This document shows, in pieces, positions 5,513 to 5,582 of a DNA stretch of 5,582 nucleotides; positions within the stretch are counted from its first letter, which is position 1; each line of letters starts with the position of its first letter. The notes beneath the pieces are model-generated. The model was not told the DNA's origin. It worked only from the letters and a program-made list of their open reading frames with translations, and searched no databases. The DNA comes from an uncultured Collinsella sp. (lineage in GTDB: Bacteria > Actinomycetota > Coriobacteriia > Coriobacteriales > Coriobacteriaceae), in contig CABULX010000129.1 in the NCBI GenBank assembly GCA_902492545.1, positions 1-5,582 of the forward strand. Direction: 5' to 3'. The translations under genes and the position numbers were made by a program.

Positions 5513-5545
5513 AACCACCCTTAAAAAGGGTGGTTTGCTCTTAGG
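5513..5545 (+). terminator. Intrinsic terminator of the operon
   Basis: AACCACCCTT (5513-5522) and AAGGGTGGTT (5526-5535) form a perfect 10 bp stem closed by an AAA triloop. TTTGCTCTT follows (5534-5542). The hairpin begins 21 bp after the kinase stop codon, with no gene between, so it ends the three-gene transcript. Confidence 0.9.
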
Positions 5546-5582
5546 GTATAACCCACGGGCCCCGGGCTCGCGTCTAAAGGCG

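Noticed and set aside
5544..5554. GGGTATAACCC as a promoter -10 for a downstream gene
   Set aside because: No -35 element at proper spacing is visible. The preceding sequence is the operon terminator and the downstream gene is not in the window.
5557..5582. Possible start of a tRNA gene at the right edge (GGGCCCC followed by GGGCTCG)
   Set aside because: Spacing and bases do not fit the conserved positions 8-14 of a tRNA (no TA before the D stem, no A14), and the sequence is cut off by the window end.

Overview
The window is high-GC bacterial DNA with compact genes, mostly C/G-ending codons, and a mix of leaderless and Shine-Dalgarno starts. Together with the gene set this points to an actinobacterial relative, most likely a Coriobacteriia gut bacterium such as Collinsella. 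That assignment is an inference from style, not from a marker gene. Six protein genes are supported: one plus-strand gene at the left, two minus-strand genes in the middle, and a three-gene plus-strand operon at the right.

Left (1-1265): a strong hairpin at 77-112 closes an unseen upstream plus-strand transcript. It is followed by a probably leaderless gluQ (glutamyl-Q tRNA(Asp) synthetase), whose -10 box sits 7 nt before its ATG. gluQ converges on the next gene with only 15 bp between the stop codons.

Middle (1266-2315, minus strand): a calcineurin-like metallophosphoesterase with a complete set of metal-ligand motifs, preceded by a gene for an unrecognised 81-residue protein with two membrane segments. 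The two may be co-transcribed, with a 78 bp gap.

Intergenic region (2316-2871): a 556 bp divergent gap. Its main content is a 182 bp near-palindrome (2476-2657) that no gene explains. A sigma70-like promoter and a structured leader of about 110 nt follow it.

Right (2872-5545): an operon encoding (i) a UBA/EF-Ts-N-like plus DUF4342 membrane-anchored protein, (ii) an OmpR-family response regulator with an unusually long linker, and (iii) a two-TM sensor histidine kinase whose start overlaps the regulator stop by 17 bp. A clear intrinsic terminator ends the operon. The kinase and regulator should form a phosphorelay pair. The first protein could be an accessory membrane factor of that system, which is inference from the gene order. 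The last ~37 bp (5546-5582) hold nothing I can identify.
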